Origin: Croceibacterium aestuarii
GTDB lineage: Bacteria; Pseudomonadota; Alphaproteobacteria; Sphingomonadales; Sphingomonadaceae
Assembly: GCF_030657335.1 (NCBI RefSeq)
Contig: NZ_CP131039.1
Span: forward strand, 2,558,501 to 2,622,500
Direction of reading: 5' to 3'
DNA length: 64,000 nt
A program made the translations under genes and the position numbers. Position 1 is the stretch's first letter. Every line of letters begins with the position of its first letter. The notes below the pieces were generated by a model. That model did no database searches and had not been told where the DNA came from. It saw nothing but the letters and a program-made list of their open reading frames with translations. Shown in pieces: positions 42,326-50,034 of the stretch.

Positions 42326-43172
42326 TCCCGACCGACAGAGTCCCCGAAAACCGGCGGTTCTCGATTGCCGGCGTGATGTCCAAACGCAGCCGGGCATAGC
42401 GTGCGAGGTCGGCTGCGACCAGTGCCAGCGGCGCGGATTCATATGTCAGCCTTCCCTTGCGCCACTCGCCGACATTTTTTCCTGCAACCGGGGCCACCGT
42501 CGCGATCTTGTGTTGCGGATCGAACGAGAACCGCTTGCCCGCGCCAAGCTCGATCGGCGCAGCAAGCGCCGCGCCGCGCACCTGCACCCGGCCTTCAGCG
42601 ACCTCGACCCGTGCCGACTGGCCGACGACCTGCACGTCGAACCGGGTGCCAATGTCCGTGACCTCTACGCCGCCGGCCTTGATCACCATGCTGCGCGCCG
42701 GATCGTGGCGGATGTCGAAAAAAGCCCCGCCCTGCAGCGCCAGTTGCTCCTGGTGTCGTCCGGAAACCGTCAGGATGCTGCCGGGGGCGACAACGACGCT
42801 GGAACCATCAGCAAGCGAGACGGTACGGCTGATGGCGCCCACCGTGTAGGTCACCGGATCGGGCTGCAAAAGCTGCGGGACGGCCACAAGCGCGACGAGC
42901 GACGCGGCCAAGGCGCCGCTTGCCCAAACTGGCCATCGCGAGCGGCGCGGCGGCTCTTGCACCTCCTCAGTTTCTTCGGCGAATTCGTCCGCCAGCGACG
43001 GGCCGTGGCGGGCGGCAAGGTCATCGGCCAGCGCGATCTCGTCGTAGAGTTCACGATGACGCGCGTCGGCCTCGAGCCAGGCCGTGAACCCGTCCCAGTC
43101 CATCTCGTCGCGCAGCGAAGCAAGGTGCCATTGCACCGCCTCTTCGCGAATCTGTTCATTGGCCCCGGTCAT
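42234..43172 (-). CDS. FecR-family anti-sigma factor
   Basis: This 312-aa protein has an N-terminal DUF4880-like cytoplasmic region (EQIREEAVQWHLASLRDEMDWDGFTAWLEAD), one membrane helix near residues 80-100 (WPVWASGALAASLVALVAV), a periplasmic FecR domain, and a C-terminal region resembling the partner surface for STN domains. It should hold the adjacent ECF sigma factor at the membrane until the TonB receptor signals. ATG 43172 overlaps the sigma factor stop (ATGA). Its 3' end overlaps the receptor start by 92 nt. Confidence 0.9.
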   Translation of the reverse strand: MTGANEQIREEAVQWHLASLRDEMDWDGFTAWLEADARHRELYDEIALADDLAARHGPSLADEFAEETEEVQEPPRRSRWPVWASGALAASLVALVAVPQLLQPDPVTYTVGAISRTVSLADGSSVVVAPGSILTVSGRHQEQLALQGGAFFDIRHDPARSMVIKAGGVEVTDIGTRFDVQVVGQSARVEVAEGRVQVRGAALAAPIELGAGKRFSFDPQHKIATVAPVAGKNVGEWRKGRLTYESAPLALVAADLARYARLRLDITPAIENRRFSGTLSVGNGDTAVRDLAQLMGLVLVHDGDTYRLEPAG

Positions 43173-43786
43173 CGTGTCTTTTCCATTGTCGAGTCCGGTC
43201 GTTCTGACCGTCCTCGATTGCGTGACGACGCGGAATCGAAATATCCGCAGTCCTCGAGGTGCTTTCTCAGGTGCCTCATCGCCAAAGCGAGGTGCTTTTC
43301 CACCCCGCTGCGACTGATGCCCATCATGGTGGCGATGTCGCCCTGCGCCATACCTTCGAACCGATAGGCAACGAGAGCGCGCCGGGCGCCGTCGGGCAAA
43401 GTGGCAATGGCCGCGCGCAGGACTTGCCCCTCCTCCTGCTCGAGCAGCGCCTCCTCCGCGCCGGGCGCGGGATCGGGCCGGTCCTCGACCGCGACCCCGA
43501 GCGCAGGCTCGCGCTCGAGCCAGGCCCGGTCGCGCCGCATCGCCCGCTGGCGGCGTCGCACCCGGTCGAGCGCGAGGTTGTTGGCCATTCGAAACAGATA
43601 GGCCCGTCCGTTGGCGATCGGCCCCACTCGAAGGTCGACGAGTTTGAGCCAAAGCTCCTGCAGCAGGTCCTCGGCTTCGACCGGATCGCCGCACCTCGCG
43701 CCGAGAAACCGCAGCAATTCGGGGCGATGGACGTCGAACAGGCCGTTCAGCCCGCTCGTCGCCACCGCTTCGTCGCCCTCTGCCAT
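43169..43786 (-). CDS. ECF RNA polymerase sigma factor (FecI-like)
   Basis: This 205-aa sigma-70-family factor has region 2 (FDVHRPELLRFLGARCG, EDLLQELWLKL, RAYLFRMANNLALDRVRRRQR) and region 4 (LPDGARRALVAYRFEGMAQGDIATMMGISRSGVEKHLALAMRHLRKHL). It lacks region 3, as usual for ECF factors, and pairs with the FecR-like gene by a 4-nt overlap. It starts 8 nt after the methyltransferase stop, so it is joined to the biosynthetic genes upstream. ATG 43786 is used. Confidence 0.93.
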   Translation of the reverse strand: MAEGDEAVATSGLNGLFDVHRPELLRFLGARCGDPVEAEDLLQELWLKLVDLRVGPIANGRAYLFRMANNLALDRVRRRQRAMRRDRAWLEREPALGVAVEDRPDPAPGAEEALLEQEEGQVLRAAIATLPDGARRALVAYRFEGMAQGDIATMMGISRSGVEKHLALAMRHLRKHLEDCGYFDSASSRNRGRSERPDSTMEKTR

Positions 43787-43794
43787 GATGCTCC

Positions 43795-44415
43795 TCAGTG
43801 CCGGGCGCATACGAGAAGTCCTCTTACGCCCAGGCCTGCGGCGCATTCCTGCACGCAAATGCCGTCCGAGGCAAAGCCACCCTGCTCAAGAAGCTCGGTA
43901 ATCGAATGCAAGTCGAACAGGCGATGCAGTCCTGCATGGGCAAAGCGCCAGCGCTCCATCGTCTCACGATGGGTGACGTAGGCGATCAGCCGCCCGCGAG
44001 GCGCAAGTGCACGACGCATCGTCCCGACCATCGCTCCGGCGTCATCGGCGAAATAGAGCACGTTGAGCGCGAGGACAGCGTCGAAAGGCGCGGCGGGCGG
44101 TGGCATGTCCTCGATCCGCACCGCGGCAAGGGCCGCCTGCACCCCGAGCCGGCGGCGCGCCGCGGCAATCATCGCCGGTGACGGATCGACGCCCGCGCAG
44201 AGGCAGTCGGCGCGGTGCAGGACCGCCGCCAGCGCGGCCCCGGTCCCGCACCCGGCATCGAGGATTCGCTCGCCATCGTGGGGCTCGAGCAAGTCGATGG
44301 CCAGGCGGGTGCAGCGCCGGTTGGCCCAATCCATCGCCTGCCCCAGCAAGGTGCCCGGCAGCCCGCGAGGTCGTGCGAGCTGCCCGGCAAGACTGGCCGC
44401 TAGGGAACCAGCCAT
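43795..44415 (-). CDS. class I SAM-dependent methyltransferase
   Basis: This 206-aa enzyme has the SAM-binding motif I (RILDAGCGTGAALAAVL), motif II (GVDPSPAMIAAARRR) and post-motif PFDAVLALNVLYF, matching the UbiE/Methyltransf_11/25 type. The N-terminal about 35 residues are a helical extension. It lies 9 nt after the TPR gene and 8 nt before the sigma factor, so it belongs to the eight-gene run from 48,416. The methyl acceptor is unknown; in this context a small-molecule product of the adjacent ligase and reductase is a plausible candidate. Confidence 0.85.
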   Translation of the reverse strand: MAGSLAASLAGQLARPRGLPGTLLGQAMDWANRRCTRLAIDLLEPHDGERILDAGCGTGAALAAVLHRADCLCAGVDPSPAMIAAARRRLGVQAALAAVRIEDMPPPAAPFDAVLALNVLYFADDAGAMVGTMRRALAPRGRLIAYVTHRETMERWRFAHAGLHRLFDLHSITELLEQGGFASDGICVQECAAGLGVRGLLVCARH

Positions 44416-44424
44416 CTGGGCCGG

Positions 44425-45066
44425 TCAGCCGATTTTCCGGAGCAGTGCCGCGACTTCGCGCCGCCGACCGGCATCCCACGCCGGTCGCGCCGGATCGTGC
44501 CGCGCCTTGAGCGCCTTTTGCAGGTAGCTCTTCGCCCCGGCCTTGTCGCCCTGCTCGAGGAGGAAGTCGCCGTAGAAGTAGTTTGCATCAAGCCCATCCG
44601 GATCGAGTGCCAGGGCTTCCTTCAGCAGGCGTCTGGCTTTGCCGTCGTCGCCGAAGCCGATCGGCGAGCCGGGAACCTTGTAGTAGAGCACGCCGAGGCT
44701 CATCGCCGCGCCGCCGTCGGCAGCGCGCGGATCTATCGAATAGGCTTTGGCGAGTATGTCGCGGGCCCTGGTCGCCAGGCTCAGCTTGTGGAAGATGTTG
44801 GCCCGGTTGGCCTGTTCGCTCACGACAATGCCCTGCCACAGCAGCGGCTCGGCCTGGCCGGGATACTTGGCGACCAGCGCCGCGGCCTGGTCGGCCAGCT
44901 TGTCGAGCGCCTTGGTCTGCGTACTGGAGCCTTTCACCTCGTAGGTGATGTGAGCCCAGCTGTCGTTGACGCTCTTGACGTCCTGGCTCATCGAACCGGC
45001 GGCATAGGCGGGTGCGACCAGCGCCAGCAGCGCGGCGGCCAAGGTTAGGCGGGTCTTGCCAATCAT
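44425..45066 (-). CDS. exported TPR-containing protein
   Basis: This 213-aa protein has a cleavable signal peptide (MIGKTRLTLAAALLALVAPAYAAG, cut after AYA) and a helical region with weak TPR repeats (LVAKYPGQAEPLLWQGIVVSEQANR, ILAKAYSIDPRAADGGAAMSLGVLYYK, LLKEALALDPDGLDANYFYGDFLLEQGDKAGAKSYLQKALK). It should be periplasmic. It begins 23 nt after the SDR stop. I cannot name a function; a scaffold or export partner for the product of this gene run is a guess from position. Confidence 0.8.
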   Translation of the reverse strand: MIGKTRLTLAAALLALVAPAYAAGSMSQDVKSVNDSWAHITYEVKGSSTQTKALDKLADQAAALVAKYPGQAEPLLWQGIVVSEQANRANIFHKLSLATRARDILAKAYSIDPRAADGGAAMSLGVLYYKVPGSPIGFGDDGKARRLLKEALALDPDGLDANYFYGDFLLEQGDKAGAKSYLQKALKARHDPARPAWDAGRRREVAALLRKIG

Positions 45067-45089
45067 CGGATGAATCCTCTCTCTGGCGG

Positions 45090-45845
45090 TTAGGTGAAGG
45101 CGGCGCGGGCGCGCCGGACCTGCGATTTGAGGCCGCTATCGATCACGGCCGGGACAAGCGCGTTGAGTGCGGCGTAGACGCGCTCCATCGCACCGATGCT
45201 GACGTTCGTGCGGCGCCCCTCGATCGCCGCAACGATGCGGCGGGCGACCCAGTCAGGATCGTCCGCCTTCATTCCGGCCAGATCGAGGAAGCGCTCGACC
45301 TCGCCGTCGTTGAGCTTGGTTTTCGCCGCCCGGGGGCTGACGTGGGTCACCGCCACGCCCGACCCGGCGAGTTCCCGGCGCAGCGCCTGGCTGAGGGCGG
45401 CAAGCCCGGCCTTGCTCGAAGAATAGGCGGCAAACCACGGATACGGGATCGCGCCGAGCATCGAACCGATGTTGACGATCTGGCCCGAGCCGCGCGTTCG
45501 CATCGGCCCGGCCACTGTCTGCGCCAGCGCGGCGGGAACGATCAGGTTGATACGGTAGCAAAGCGACAAGGCATCGAACGGCTGGCTCTCATGCAGCCCG
45601 AACCGCATGATCCCGGCGATGTTCACGAGAATGTCGGGCGGGTCGTCGGCCAACCGACGGCACAGTGCGAGCAGCGCAGCATCGTCGGAAAGATCGGTGA
45701 CGATGGACGATGCGCAGACTGTGCATTCGAGCCGATCGATCCCGGTTACGTGGGCTCCGCGCGCCGCCAGTAGCTCGGCCACGGGCGTGCCGAGGCCGCC
45801 AGCTGCGCCGGTGACCGCAACGCGCTTGCCCTCAAGCGAGCTCAA
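45090..45845 (-). CDS. short-chain dehydrogenase/reductase
   Basis: This 251-aa classical SDR shows the cofactor motif VTGAAGGLGTPVAELL, the NIAG structural motif, the catalytic Ser in IVNIGSMLG and Tyr/Lys in YSSSKAGLAAL. Proper active-site spacing argues for a functional NAD(P)H-dependent oxidoreductase. TTG 45845, in a 14-nt overlap with the ligase gene, is chosen because it begins the domain (SSLEGKRVAVTG) and a GAGG lies just upstream. Part of the eight-gene run; it probably reduces or oxidises the intermediate from the ligase/HDO protein. Confidence 0.88.
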   Translation of the reverse strand: MSSLEGKRVAVTGAAGGLGTPVAELLAARGAHVTGIDRLECTVCASSIVTDLSDDAALLALCRRLADDPPDILVNIAGIMRFGLHESQPFDALSLCYRINLIVPAALAQTVAGPMRTRGSGQIVNIGSMLGAIPYPWFAAYSSSKAGLAALSQALRRELAGSGVAVTHVSPRAAKTKLNDGEVERFLDLAGMKADDPDWVARRIVAAIEGRRTNVSIGAMERVYAALNALVPAVIDSGLKSQVRRARAAFT

Positions 45846-47880
45846 GGTCGGCCTCCATCTCGATGCTGGCAAACATCGCCCCGAACAGGGCGAAGACTTC
45901 GCGTGCCATGCGGCGCACACTCGCGAGGTCTTCTTCGCCGAAGCCGTTTATCAGCGTGGCGAAGAACGTCATGTGCGACTGGTCGAGCGCGCCATGCGAA
46001 GTGAGGTAGGTGAAGGCCTGCGGCGGCAGTCCGAGCCGCTCGGCTACCGCCCCCGCCCCGCGCGTCGCGAGCGCCACGCTGACGCTCTCCAGAACGTAGA
46101 CCATGCCGAAGAACGCAACCGGGTCGCCGGCCGCGATCCGAGCATAGGCATGATCGACCATGGCTTGCGTTGCGTCATATGGGATGCTCGCCCGGGCAGC
46201 GTCGGCATCGCCGCCCGCGGCGGCGATATCGGCGAGGATCCATTCCTCGTGCCCAGTTTCTTCCTCGATGTATTCGTCGAGCGCCTCGACGAGATCGGGC
46301 CGGTGACCAAGCCCGGCGCGCGCCGCCCGCATCAGCGGCACGGTATGCTTCACATGGTGATAAGCCTGCGTCAGGTAGGCGATGTACACCTCGCGGCTGA
46401 TTGCCCCGGCGAGACCCGCGCGAACCTGCGGAACCGCGAGAAACGCCAGACGCTCGCGAACGGTTTCGTCCTCGAGCAGGGTGAAGTTGTCCGGTCTCCC
46501 GAGGCAGCTCCGTTCGATTTCGGCGCGCCGAAGCCGCCCGTTGCCCGTCAGGCGGCCGTTCTGCGGCGTGAAATGGGCAACCTGGCGCCACGTCGCGACG
46601 CGGGCATAGGCAGGCAGGGAGGCGTTGGCGGCGTCGACAGCGGCGGAAAGATCGGCGCTGGGCGTGGCCGGAACCAACAGCGCGCTGGGAAACGGCATGC
46701 CATCCCCGTGAACGAAGGCTTGGGCGATCGCGGGTTGAGCCAGCAACGCCTCCTCGACCCATTCCGGCGCAATGTTGCGGCCATGCGCGGTAACGATCAG
46801 GTTCGACTTGCGCCCGGTGACCCACACGCGCTCGGCCTCGTCGATACGGCCGATATCGCCCGTGGCGAGCGGTCGGGCGGGCGCTTCGCCGCCGATAGTT
46901 CCCAAACACAGCGGTCCGTCGAGCAGGATCTCCCCGTCTTCGGCCAGCGTTACGCTCATGTGCGGCAGGGGGCGGCCGGCCGAGCCGAGCGCATCGTCGT
47001 CCGCATCCTGCAGGCTGACGACCGATCCGCACTCGGTCAGGCCGTATCCCTGCCGCACCGGCAGGCCCAGCACCCGCGCCCGCTCGAGCAGCGGCAGCGG
47101 GACTCGCGCCCCACCGACTGCCACCAGGGACAGACAGGGCAGCAGTCCGCCGCTCGCCTCGAGCGCGGAGACCAGGCCGGCAAGGTATTCCGGCACGAGA
47201 ATAAGTGAAGTGGTGCCCCAGTCGGCAATCCGCGCCGCCATGGTCGCAAAATCCGGCCGGAAAGGATCGTCCAGCCCGCACAGCTCCTGCGGCGGACAGA
47301 CGTAGGTGCCGCCGGCCAGCAGAGTGGCGAACAATCCGGCGACGGTTTCGAGTAGTATGCCGGGCGGCAGCAGGGCGAGATGACGTCCGGCATGTTCGGC
47401 CCCGACCGCCTCGACCACCGAAGCGGCGACCAATCCGAGGTGGTCGGCAGAGAGGCACACGCCTTTCGGAGCGCCGGTCGATCCAGACGTGAAGGTTATC
47501 CGGGCCGAGCCGGCGGGGAGCGGGACGGGGCGCAAGGGGTACGCCGGCCGCCTGACCGCTCCCACGCCGGACAGTGTCGCGGAGACCCCGCTCGCTACGA
47601 GGGCATGGCGACGCTGTTCGGAGGTGAAAAACGCTGGAAGGGAAAGCACCGGCACGCCCGCGGCGAGCAGCGCGACTTCTAGAACAACCTCGTCGGCGCC
47701 GTGGTCGAGTTCTAGCGCGACGACCCCGCCGGCGAATTCCTGCGCCAGCCCCGGTGCCAGCGCATCGACCTGGTCCGCCAGCGCGGCATAGCTTAGCGGC
47801 GGCGCGCCGACCGGATCGACTGCGACGCGCTCAGGAGTGCGTCGTGCATGGTCGCGAATGGCCTCGAGCAGGGCGATCAC
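45832..47880 (-). CDS. acyl-adenylate ligase fused to a heme-oxygenase-like diiron domain
   Basis: This 682-aa two-domain protein starts at GTG 47880 (4-nt overlap with the previous stop). Residues 1 to about 460 are an ANL/AMP-binding ligase: TFTSGSTGAPKG at 129-140, GYGLTECG near 278-285, ATGDIGRID near 339-347. The final ligase motif reads GNGRLRR, so the usual catalytic lysine is Arg449. Residues about 480-682 are a TenA/HDO-like domain: YHHVKHT (507-513), ETGHEE with His544, and SHGALDQSH giving His629, Asp633 and His636. Likely role: activation of a carboxylic acid and oxidative chemistry on it. Confidence 0.85.
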   Translation of the reverse strand: MIALLEAIRDHARRTPERVAVDPVGAPPLSYAALADQVDALAPGLAQEFAGGVVALELDHGADEVVLEVALLAAGVPVLSLPAFFTSEQRRHALVASGVSATLSGVGAVRRPAYPLRPVPLPAGSARITFTSGSTGAPKGVCLSADHLGLVAASVVEAVGAEHAGRHLALLPPGILLETVAGLFATLLAGGTYVCPPQELCGLDDPFRPDFATMAARIADWGTTSLILVPEYLAGLVSALEASGGLLPCLSLVAVGGARVPLPLLERARVLGLPVRQGYGLTECGSVVSLQDADDDALGSAGRPLPHMSVTLAEDGEILLDGPLCLGTIGGEAPARPLATGDIGRIDEAERVWVTGRKSNLIVTAHGRNIAPEWVEEALLAQPAIAQAFVHGDGMPFPSALLVPATPSADLSAAVDAANASLPAYARVATWRQVAHFTPQNGRLTGNGRLRRAEIERSCLGRPDNFTLLEDETVRERLAFLAVPQVRAGLAGAISREVYIAYLTQAYHHVKHTVPLMRAARAGLGHRPDLVEALDEYIEEETGHEEWILADIAAAGGDADAARASIPYDATQAMVDHAYARIAAGDPVAFFGMVYVLESVSVALATRGAGAVAERLGLPPQAFTYLTSHGALDQSHMTFFATLINGFGEEDLASVRRMAREVFALFGAMFASIEMEADLELA

Positions 47881-48416
47881 GCAGCAGTCCTCCGCATACG
47901 GCGAGCGCGAAAGGCGGAAATCGCCGCTTGCCCCTGTCGGATTTCACCGGCGCAGACGTACGGATCCTGCGCGTAGTAACTGCCCCAATCGGACCCCAAG
48001 CCCGCGACCCGGCCTTCCCCGGCGGGGCAGAGCTCGTGGATCACGATACCGATGCGGCGAAACATGGCGCGCAGCGAGCGCGTGAGCGTCGCAACGACGA
48101 TCTCCCCACTGGCCCCAAGGTCGTTGGCAGCCGCGCCCCACAGCTCGATCATCGCCATCGCGTTGTTCGAGGCCAGGTTGCCGATCTCGATGATTGCCTC
48201 GCGGCGCACGCGCCGGCCATAGATCGGAGCAATGAGATCCTCGATCGGCTCGTCGAGATAGGCTTCGAGGAACAAGGCCTCGTCGCCCGCGCGGCGATAG
48301 CCCAAGACCGCCCCCGAACGCGACGCGAGATAGCGCGAAAATGTCGCCGCCCCTTCTGCCCCGTACTCGCGATGAAACACCTGATCGACGAAATGCCTTG
48401 CGCCCAGGGCGTCCAT
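47877..48416 (-). CDS. thermostable-hemolysin-family (GNAT-like) protein
   Basis: This 179-aa protein carries the T_hemolysin pattern: FVDQVFHREYGAEG, LGYRRAGDEALFLEAYLDEPIEDLI, IIEIGNLASNNAMAMI, LTRSLRAMFRRIGI and WGSYYAQDPYVCAGEI. The family has a GNAT/acyl-homoserine-lactone-synthase-like fold, so acyl transfer, not lysis, may be its activity; that is inference. ATG 48416 is preferred because GGAG lies 9 nt upstream; a TTG at 48464 is less likely. It opens the eight-gene leftward run and overlaps the ligase gene by 4 nt. Confidence 0.85.
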   Translation of the reverse strand: MDALGARHFVDQVFHREYGAEGAATFSRYLASRSGAVLGYRRAGDEALFLEAYLDEPIEDLIAPIYGRRVRREAIIEIGNLASNNAMAMIELWGAAANDLGASGEIVVATLTRSLRAMFRRIGIVIHELCPAGEGRVAGLGSDWGSYYAQDPYVCAGEIRQGQAAISAFRARRMRRTAA

Positions 48417-48498
48417 ATTCCGGCTCCGTTTGTCCACGGATCCGAGACGCTGTGGCGTCGGCAATTCCGGAGTTCAGGGAAAAAATATTCGTCGAGAA

Positions 48499-48513
48499 CG
48501 AACAGCAGGTTCG
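48499..48513. promoter_or_regulatory. short dyad CGAAC-N5-GTTCG upstream of the eight-gene run
   Basis: CGAAC (48499-48503) and GTTCG (48509-48513) form a perfect 5-bp inverted repeat with a 5-nt spacer in the 129-nt gap upstream of the hemolysin-family gene. The promoter of the run should lie here. It is short and could be chance; it does not match the GAAC-N7-GAAC LexA box of alphaproteobacteria. Confidence 0.25.
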
Positions 48514-48545
48514 GCCAGACGGCGCTTGCCGGTCCGAGAAGGCGC

Positions 48546-49322
48546 CTACATCGCGCCCCAGCTGCGCCACAGCATGTAAGCTGCGACGACGAAGATCAGG
48601 ACCGCGAAGACGGTTCTCAGCGCGTTGCCCTGCGAGAGCCTCTGGGCAAGGATAGTGCCGAGCAAGCTCCCGAGGACGCCGCCAAGAACGAAGACTCCTG
48701 CCAGCGGCCAGTCGATCAGGCCGGAGAGCGCATAGTTGGCCGCTGTGGTCAGCCCAAAGGCGGTGACAGCGACCAGGCTCGTACCGACGGCGTTGATCAT
48801 CGGCATCCGCGTCGAGGCGACCAGGCCGGGCACGATCAGGAAACCGCCGCCGATCCCGAAGAAGCCGGAAAACGCACCGGTTCCGAAGCCAAAGCCCAGC
48901 AACCGCGGGGCGTTCTCCCGGTCGAGGTGAACATCGGGTTGGCCCAGAGCACTGCGACCGCGCAGCATAAGTATGCCCACCAGCACCATCACCAGCGCAA
49001 AGAGGAACAGCAGCTTCTGACCATCGAAGTTCTTGCCGAGCGTCGATCCGGCAAGCGCGCCGACGATGCCTGAGGCGGCGAACAAGCTGCCACAGCGCCA
49101 CTTCACTGTGTGCTTGCGCGCGTGCTGGAACAGCCCGGAAGCCGCGTTAACCGCCACCGCCAGGGCGCTGGTGCCGATGGCGATGTGCGGGCTCTTCACG
49201 CCGACCAGGTAAACCATCAACGGGACCGCGAGGATCGACCCGCCACCGCCGACCAGGCCCAGCGTGAACCCGACCAACGCGCCCGAAAGCGCGCCGAGCG
49301 ACATGTGCAGCGCGTCGATCAT
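48546..49322 (-). CDS. TauE/SafE-family sulfite or thiosulfate permease
   Basis: This 258-aa inner-membrane protein has about eight helices and the repeated family pattern (FTLGLVGGGGSILAVPLMVYLVG, then GFFGIGGGFLIVPGLV). Members move sulfite, thiosulfate, sulfoacetate or sulfide-derived species. It lies 14 nt after the Blh-type gene in a leftward operon with a YgaP-like protein and an MBL hydrolase, which points to export of a sulfur oxidation product. ATG 49322 is used. Confidence 0.9.
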   Translation of the reverse strand: MIDALHMSLGALSGALVGFTLGLVGGGGSILAVPLMVYLVGVKSPHIAIGTSALAVAVNAASGLFQHARKHTVKWRCGSLFAASGIVGALAGSTLGKNFDGQKLLFLFALVMVLVGILMLRGRSALGQPDVHLDRENAPRLLGFGFGTGAFSGFFGIGGGFLIVPGLVASTRMPMINAVGTSLVAVTAFGLTTAANYALSGLIDWPLAGVFVLGGVLGSLLGTILAQRLSQGNALRTVFAVLIFVVAAYMLWRSWGAM

Positions 49323-49336
49323 TTCCTGTGTGCCGG

Positions 49337-49759
49337 TTAGCGCGAGCGCTGTTCAAGCCGGGCGCGAACGCCCGAAATGTCGCATCCGGCGCCGGCGCAT
49401 GTCTCGATCGCCGTATCCGCTCCGATTTCGGGCGCCTTCGCGAGGCCCCACAGCATGGCAGCGCGTGTTCCCGTACGGCAGAAGCCGAGGATCGGCTTGG
49501 GCATTTCTGCCATGGCCTTGTCGAACGCCTCGATCGCGTCGTCGGTGATCTGGCCGGGAATGACCGGGATATGGCGATATTCCAGCCCAGCCGCGTGCGC
49601 CGCCGCGGCGACCTGGGCCGAGGATGGCTGACCCGGCTCCTCACTGTCGGGGCGATTATTGATGACCGAACGAAACCCTTGACGGGCGGCTTCGGCCAAT
49701 TGCTCCGGCAGCAGCTGTTCGCGCACGCACAGCGCCTCGTCGAGCTTCTTGGTCTGCAT
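49337..49759 (-). CDS. Blh/DSP-like phosphatase-fold sulfur transferase domain protein
   Basis: This 140-aa protein matches the TIGR01244 type (protein-tyrosine-phosphatase-like domain found next to or fused with MBL persulfide enzymes): LPEQLAEAARQGFRSVINNRPDSEEPGQPS, YRHIPVIPGQITDDAIEAFDKAM and the Cys-loop LGFCRTGTRAAMLW. The Cys could carry a persulfide. Stand-alone here; in other bacteria the domain is fused to the MBL hydrolase. It lies 48 nt after the YgaP-like gene. Confidence 0.88.
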   Translation of the reverse strand: MQTKKLDEALCVREQLLPEQLAEAARQGFRSVINNRPDSEEPGQPSSAQVAAAAHAAGLEYRHIPVIPGQITDDAIEAFDKAMAEMPKPILGFCRTGTRAAMLWGLAKAPEIGADTAIETCAGAGCDISGVRARLEQRSR

Positions 49760-49807
49760 GATCCAATTCCTTTGCTATGCCTGATCCCCGCGCAAGCGAG
49801 GACGCGT

Positions 49808-50011
49808 TCAGTTCTTGCCGCAGGTGTCGATGCCCACGAGCCGGTAGGCCGGGCAGAACCCGACCAGGCTGGTGACGAGGAATACAGCCGCGACCACGCC
49901 GGCGAGGATACCCAGCGTGCCGTGCAGCGCGCCCGTGGCGATGAGGACCACCAGCGCAATGGCCACCGCTATCCGCAAAATGCGGTCGAACTTGCCCATA
50001 TTCGTTGTCAT
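49808..50011 (-). CDS. YgaP-like (DUF2892) two-helix membrane protein
   Basis: This 67-aa protein has two membrane helices (about residues 10-25 and 30-50) and the DUF2892 features: NMGKFDRILRIAVAIAL at the start and GFCPAYRLVGIDTCGKN at the end, with Cys residues at both sides of the second helix exit. In YgaP the same region follows a rhodanese domain; here it is alone. ATG 50011 is preceded by AAGGAGCATGCG. Part of the sulfur operon. Confidence 0.88.
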   Translation of the reverse strand: MTTNMGKFDRILRIAVAIALVVLIATGALHGTLGILAGVVAAVFLVTSLVGFCPAYRLVGIDTCGKN

Positions 50012-50034
50012 CGCATGCTCCTTCGCAAGTGTGA

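Noticed and set aside
48481..48520. LexA box near GAACGAAC/GTTC
   Set aside because: Alphaproteobacterial LexA sites need GAAC-N7-GAAC (direct) spacing, which is absent.
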